This document shows, one piece after another, positions 44,555 to 49,609 of a DNA stretch of 49,609 bases (positions are counted from its first letter, which is position 1; each line of letters begins with the position of its first letter). The translations under genes were made by a program, and so were the position numbers. The stretch is from Silene noctiflora (lineage: Eukaryota; Streptophyta; Magnoliopsida; Caryophyllales; Caryophyllaceae). Location: NCBI GenBank assembly GCA_009801015.1, contig VHZZ01000023.1, positions 492,441 to 542,049 on the forward strand, read 5' to 3'. Below the pieces are notes generated by a model. It made no database searches. It worked only from the letters and a program-made list of their open reading frames with translations, and had not been told where the DNA came from.

Positions 44555-45056
44555 CTCGTGTAAATCTCGTGCATAAATGCACGGTTTTTTAGATCGGGAT
44601 GTTAGAGAACTTAACAAATAAAGATGATAATTTAAACCGAAATTAAATGTTTACACATTATGGATAAAATATATTAAATTAAAGTGGAAAAATATATGTT
44701 TATAGTATTAGAAGCTAAAACTCTTTGTGAATATCTTCATAGACAATGTCAATTAAAATTACGTAAAACATTTAGCGGAGAATTAATGAATTTTCATATT
44801 TATAAAATTTAGATTAAATATATTATTACAAAACGACCTATACGAAATGTTATTAATTACGGAGTAGCGATTTCTTGTACAGCAATCATGTTTCATAGAT
44901 AGACTAATACATGAGAACTATATTATTAAGTTCATATAAATCAAATGTAAGAGCCAACTTTTATAGAATAATAACAAATTGACAATTAATAGAGCTCAAC
45001 TCCTTCCTAAAATAGTTGAGCGGGAAAAACTTAAGAGTAAGACTTATTCTTTTAGA
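44555..45056 (-). mobile_element. Non-autonomous Helitron-like element
   Basis: On the minus strand it starts TCTAAAAGAATAAGTCTTAC, preceded by A. It ends with the hairpin CCGTGCATTTATGCACGA and a tail whose last four bases are CGAG followed by T, where the intact copy at 47235 has CTAG. No genes are inside. Confidence 0.6.
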
Positions 45057-45059
45057 TAA

Positions 45060-45509
45060 AGGGAGATGAGAAAAAAAAAACGAACTTGAAAATTAATCAA
45101 GAGAATTGAGGTGAAGTTATGAAATGTGTATTATATTTCTTACCATAAAATTAATAATTTCAATTTATACATTTTATCAAATAATTTTATTGAATTTTTT
45201 TTATGAAAATAATAATATTTTAATGGTTTTTTATACGGGGCAATTATCTGTTAAGTCATTCTCTGATATATAATAATAACACTAACAAAAGATTTAGAAA
45301 TAAATTTATAATTTTTGATTTATATCAGTTTTGTTTTATTTTAATTAACTGATTACAATTCAAAGTATAGAAAAGATTATATAATGATTAAAAGATTATA
45401 TAAAAGAAAAAAAAAGTAATGAAAGAAAGACGTATTTCCCTATTTAGCGAGATTCCTTTTGGAGAGAAAAATTTTGAGAATTTTTATTTTCTTGTAGTAT
45501 ATAGGAGGA
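45060..45509 (-). mobile_element. Helitron-like element lacking its 3' end
   Basis: The minus-strand 5' end TCCTCCTATATACTACAAG and the next AAAATAAAAATTCTC match the neighbouring element at 45510-46050. So does the inner AAAATTAATCAAGAGAATTGAG. The 3' hairpin segment is missing; the sequence stops next to the element at 44555-45056. Confidence 0.55.
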
Positions 45510-46050
45510 TTAGTATAGATCCCGTGCCACCATGCGGTATATATAAAAAATTTATTTTTTAGTTTATTATTTAAATTGACACCTTATTAATATTAATATT
45601 TCACTCCATTTTATTTTGATATAAAAAAAAATTGAAATGGAAAATTAATCAAAGAGAATTGAGTAAAGTTATGGATTGTGTATTTTTATGAAAGTACCTT
45701 TTTTTTAACCATAAGGATTTCATTTTATAATTTTCTGTAATTTTTTTAATGATTTTTTTTGTTACGAACATAATAGTAAGTATGTGTAAATTTATTTTCT
45801 AAAGTAATCATTATTGCATTGCAAAAAATTTAACAAAATATAGTTTAATACCAATTTTATTTTATTATAATGAAAAAAATCATAATTTTGAATTTAATTA
45901 AAAGATTAGAGTATAATTATAATTATAATAAGATTACAATTTATGGAAAAGATAATAATTTATTAAAATAAATTTTTAATTGTTTCCCTATTGAGTTGCA
46001 TACATTTTGGAGGGAAATTTAAGAGAATTTTTATTCTCTTAGTAGTAAGG
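45510..46050 (-). mobile_element. Non-autonomous Helitron-like element abutting its relative
   Basis: On the minus strand the 3' end has ACCGCATGGTGGCACGGG and the tail ATCTATACTAA (CTAA end) followed by T. The 5' end lies near 46050 (TTACTACTAAGAGAATAAAA). The body aligns with 2194-2670. It is directly followed, base to base, by the 5' end of the element at 45060-45509. Confidence 0.65.
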
Positions 46051-46172
46051 GAATGTAATACGGGTATAATGTGATACAAGTTTATAAAGGAGAATAGCGT
46101 AATAAATTAATAATATGTGAAAATAAAATAGTTCAGAAGAGGATTAGGTATTCATAACCAGTAAGAGGATTA

Positions 46173-46510
46173 TACATCTGATGTACTTCCACCAGTTTTA
46201 TAGTTTTTGAGCATTATAATAAAGTTTTTGAGTTTTATTTTAAAAATTCTGAGTTTTACTAAAGTTTTTGTGTTCATTTACTAAAAAATTAAGCTCAAAA
46301 AATTATAATAAAACTCAAAAATATTACATAAAAACTTAGTTAAATTTAATTTTTGACGGAAAAAAATTTAAAATGTAACTTATAAACTTTAATAAGTTCA
46401 GGAAAAATATAAACATGCTCAAAAACAAATAAAATTAGAGGTAATAAGCTCAGAAAAAATACACATATGCTCAAAAACAAGTAAAATCTGAGGTAATACA
46501 TCCGATGTAT
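46173..46510. repeat. TACATCTGATGTA-ended repeat, copy 2 (uninterrupted)
   Basis: Ends TACATCTGATGTAC and ATACATCCGATGTAT enclose the same interior as 27297-27832, without the nested hAT MITE. AAGCTCAGAAAAAATACACA and GCTCAAAAACAAGTAAAA are shared. Confidence 0.7.
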
Positions 46511-47234
46511 ATTCTTTTTTTCTCATTCGTAACTACTATTTCTATAAATTTTAAAAAATGAATTTTAATTTAAGAGTTTATTGCCCATATTAAAAATTTG
46601 TCGAGATGTACAAAAAAACAAAAATATGTCGTATTTGTTTGTTTCAACTTACTTACGTTAGTGACATGTCAACCAATAATTTTCTGACCTTGTGAAATAA
46701 TTTAGTTTTTTTGTGTACAATAATGATTTCTTCAAGGCTCCACAATATTTGTAAATATCATTCATAATTTTGTTCTCGTTCATATACCGTCTCTCTAAAG
46801 TTTTTATGACTGCCTTTTTGTTACCATTTATTTGTTTTTACTTCATTTTCATACAACGATATTATGATGAGATCGATATCGTATAAACGACTATATAATA
46901 CAGAGTAAATTAGTATTACAAATTATTGTTCAAAATTTGCATAATCTATCTTAAACTTACAATAGTTTTCATGGATATACTCATATACTCGACAAAAGAA
47001 AATCCGTTTTACAAGAGATTAGACCGACTGCTTCGGATTTAGATGGTTACAAGATACAACTTATATATGAACCTATAAGACAAAATTTATGCGGAAAAAT
47101 TAGCAAAAAAGTTATCTCATTTATATAAGTTAGTAGGTGTTACCTAACTCATTTTAATTTTAAATGAGTATTTTCGTATTACAAGAGACCAACTGATTCG
47201 GATTTGCATGGCTACATATGAACATCCCTTATTA
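46511..47234. other. AT-rich intergenic DNA
   Basis: I see no gene, structured RNA or clear transposon boundary in this stretch. Confidence 0.5.
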
Positions 47235-47822
47235 TCTACTAAAAGAATAGGTGTTCTCACATTTTTTTCCTTCCAAAAAACATCTTTTTAAATAAGAAAG
47301 CTAATTAAAATTAATTGTATTCAGTAAATAAGGAAACTAATAATTATATTTTATTTCATTAAATTATTATATTTTCATTAAAATTAATATTTTTATCAAA
47401 ATATATTATTTTCACTAAATTATAAACTATAATTTTTTAATTAAAATATAAATAAAGTTTATATAAAACTATAAATTGCTAAATGTTTGATGTTATTATT
47501 TGATAATGACTTGACCCATCTTACATATAAAACAAAATTATAAATCATTATTATTACTTTCATAAAAAAAAAAAAAGAGAATTAAGAGAATAAAAATATC
47601 GAAATCATTAGCTTTGTAGTATAAAAAATATTTTGCTTAAAAGACATTTNAGCACATTACTCAATTCTCTTGATTAATTGTTAGTTACAACTTTTTTTTC
47701 TTAAAACAAAATACAATGACGAAAAATATGAACAATTAATAAGATACCACTATTATATAAATAATTTATTAAAGTAGAAAAACTCTATATACCGTGCATT
47801 TATTGCACGATGTCTAAACTAG
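47235..47822 (+). mobile_element. Non-autonomous Helitron with intact ends
   Basis: It starts TCTACTAAAAGAATAGGTG after an A (47234). It ends with the hairpin CCGTGCATTTATTGCACG, a short tail and CTAG, followed by T (47823). A 5' TC, a 3' hairpin plus CTRR, insertion between A and T, and no target duplication are the Helitron signature. At 588 bp it carries no Rep/helicase. A decayed relative lies at 16140-16672. One ambiguous base is at 47650. Confidence 0.85.
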
Positions 47823-47824
47823 TA

Positions 47825-48097
47825 CTCCCTCCTATTCTCAATAAATGTCCAATTGTCCATTTCCGTCTATTCACAATAATGTCCCATTGTCTATTTTTGG
47901 TAATGATTTTTTTTCTGAAATTACCATGCTACCCTTGTTACTTTACACATTATTACCCAACCCACCATTAACCCATCTTATTAACTCACTACCCCACCTA
48001 TATTCTTATCCCTATACAATACATTTCATTATTTAACTCCATTTCTTAATTTTTGTGTCATTGTCCAAATGGGACAGTTATTCCGAGTAGGAGGGAG
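47825..48097. mobile_element. Stowaway MITE inserted at the Helitron end
   Basis: Termini CTCCCTCCTATTCTCAATAA and the right-end reverse complement (CGAGTAGGAGGGAG) are flanked by TA at 47823-47824 and 48098-48099. The left TA begins with the T that follows the Helitron's CTAG. Inner copies of TGTCCAATTGTCCAT/TGTCCAAATGGGACA are inverted. Confidence 0.88.
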
Positions 48098-48101
48098 TAT
48101 A

Positions 48102-48378
48102 CTCCCTCCGATCCAGACACATGGTAACATAGGGAAAAAATGGTTATTTAAGAAAAAGTGGAAAAGTGAGGGGTAAAGTAGGAAAATTTGATTGGGGCCA
48201 CATGGGTTTATGTGGATTAAATAGGTAGTTTGTGAGTGGGTGAGTGGAGGGTAAAGTTGTAAATAGGTAGTGGATGTAAGGGTAATTTAGTCTTTTTCAT
48301 GCCAAATATGGTATGTTACCATTGGTGTGGATCATCCATTTTAGGTAAGTGTTACCAATCTGTCTGGATCGGAGGGAG
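48102..48378. mobile_element. Stowaway MITE (CTCCCTCCGATCCAGAC family), intact copy
   Basis: TA at 48100-48101 and 48379-48380 flank CTCCCTCCGATCCAGACACA and TCTGGATCGGAGGGAG. It directly follows the previous Stowaway, so the junction reads GGGAGTATACTCCC. A degraded copy is at 9451-9678. Confidence 0.92.
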
Positions 48379-48479
48379 TATAATATACGTATGAAGGGAC
48401 ATGCAATTGTAGATTTGCATTACAAACATCGAATCTAAAAGTGTTGGCAAATAGTATAATATATTAATAATTATAATTA

Positions 48480-48687
48480 GGGTAATGTTAAATACAACCC
48501 TAAGGGTTGTATTTAAGGAGGTAAATCCTTTCAAATTTGGTATTATTATAGGAATTTATGACAACATTGCACAGAAAATGATGTAATTAATAAGAATTAT
48601 AATATTAATAATTATAATTAGGGTTGTATTAATTTTCTTTTTTAGCTTCTTAAATACAGCCCTTAGGGTTGTATTTATCATTTCCCT
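48480..48687. mobile_element. Tourist-like MITE with TTA duplication
   Basis: TTA flanks both sides (48477-48479, 48688-48690). The termini GGGTAATGTTAAATACAACC and, reversed, GGGAAATGATAAATACAACC continue into a subterminal palindrome AACCCTAAGGGTT. At 208 bp it is non-coding. Confidence 0.87.
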
Positions 48688-48690
48688 TAT

Positions 48691-49609
48691 AATTATAATA
48701 TTAAGAAAGTACGATCATGATCTCTATTATTTTTTTTTTTGGTACGATCTCTATTATTTGGAAAGCTTGATTCTCTTGTTGCGTGACTGACATGTGACTT
48801 TGTGACATCAAGATTTCTTTATCAATTCGTAAGTCTTTTATGAAACAGATTTACGATAAAATATTGTAAAATCATTAATAAAGCACTCGAATGTCTTTAG
48901 TAAAATAACTACAAGTTTAACAATAACTTAACTTTGTGTGCAACCGATGTATACAAATATTATTGATCACCTTAGGGCACAGGATAAAAAAAAACGTATT
49001 TATATTGCATCGTTATTAGCTAAAAGTTGCATGTATGTCCGTATGGTTTTATTCCTTATGTTTGGGGTGCGAATGAATTTACAAAAGCTAAAGACTGAGG
49101 GCGTTTTTTTCAATTCATGGACTATACAACCAGTTGTACCAGTTGTACGGTGTAGAATCTGAGCTTTGTAATAAAGTATCTGAGCTTTATGTTAAAGAAT
49201 ATGAGTTTTATTAGAAAGTATCTGATCTCATCCATTCACACGTTAAAAATATGAAGTTTGCATTAGCTCAGAAAAAATACATATAACTATATAAGCTCGG
49301 ATTTTTATACCTTTGTTGTACAATGCTTATATACAACTGGATGTATAATCCTATTTGTGCGTTTTTTTTTTAAATAATAATGTAATTACTAGTACTGTAT
49401 GTAATAAATGTATGCATTTTTAGTCGATGAATCTCGCCAATAGCAAAGTGTAATACTTTACAAAAAAAAATAGTTAAAATTATCGATTTTGCCACCCAAA
49501 AAATTTTATATAAAAGAGTTGAATCCATTTTTGAAATAATGCTCAAAAATAAAATATTTATCGTTTTGGGTCGGTTTTGAAAATATTTGTCAAAATGGTG
49601 TCCACGTAG
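48691..49609. other. AT-rich end of the window without a gene
   Basis: No gene is recognisable. The reading frame around 48938-49162 lacks any family similarity I know and runs into a repeat. From about 49122 to 49351 the ends GGACTATACAACCAGTTGTA and TATACAACTGGATGTATAAT enclose ATCTGAGCTTT/AGCTCAGAAAAAATAC strings. This suggests a distant relative of the TACATCTGATGTA repeat family. Confidence 0.45.

Noticed and set aside
44036..44617. 193-residue minus-strand hydrophobic frame
   Set aside because: It spans a MITE, AT-rich DNA and a Helitron end, with no known family. The hydrophobicity follows from T-rich codons.
48938..49162. 74-residue plus-strand frame
   Set aside because: There is no known domain, it runs into a repeat end, and AT-rich composition makes such frames expected.

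Overview
The window looks like nuclear DNA of a flowering plant, most likely a eudicot. The protein-coding genes have short exons with GT-AG introns, the intergenic DNA is AT-rich, and there is a nuclear-type tRNA gene. There are many plant-type non-autonomous transposons: Stowaway, Tourist, hAT, Mutator-like and Helitron-like. The lineage cannot be fixed from sequence alone; some repeat families remind me of Caryophyllales, but that is an impression only.

Five protein-coding genes are supported, all on the minus strand. Two single-exon Kunitz-type (miraculin/STI family) secreted protease-inhibitor-like genes lie at 395-967 and 4016-4693. A terminal ear1/Mei2-like RNA-binding protein gene (five coding exons, 17201-20822) has an apparent 1-nt frameshift in exon 1 and a 465-nt assembly gap in intron 2, which sits in a tandem repeat. 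A PLP-dependent D-cysteine desulfhydrase/ACC-deaminase-family gene (eight exons, 31405-35379) and an oxysterol-binding-protein-related (ORP1-type) gene (eight exons, 36300-43602) stand head to tail, about 0.9 kb apart. I rebuilt every intron from the sequence, and phases agree at each junction. One tRNA-Arg(UCU) gene is at 28950-29022 on the plus strand. These genes do not form a pathway; only the Kunitz pair is an evident local duplication.

Region by region: 1-5 kb holds the Kunitz pair with Stowaway, Helitron-like and Tourist-like insertions between them. 5-17 kb has no gene and is filled with MITEs and fossil repeats. 17-21 kb is the TE1-like gene. 21.2-22.0 kb is a Mutator-like MITE split by a Stowaway. 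22-29 kb has no gene and is AT-rich, with decayed repeats and one clear hAT MITE nested in another repeat. 29-31.4 kb has the tRNA, simple repeats, a near-perfect palindromic MITE and a GACCCG-rich stretch. 31.4-43.6 kb holds the two enzyme/lipid-transfer genes. 44-49.6 kb is a transposon graveyard, with head-to-tail Helitron-like elements and an abutting Helitron-Stowaway-Stowaway chain.

I found no virus-like genes, CRISPR arrays or bacterial-type operons, and no convincing new multi-gene system. The most useful observations are structural: the TE1-like frameshift and intronic repeat gap, precise transposon junctions with empty sites and target duplications, tandem Helitrons, and asparagine-rich insertions in two unrelated proteins.
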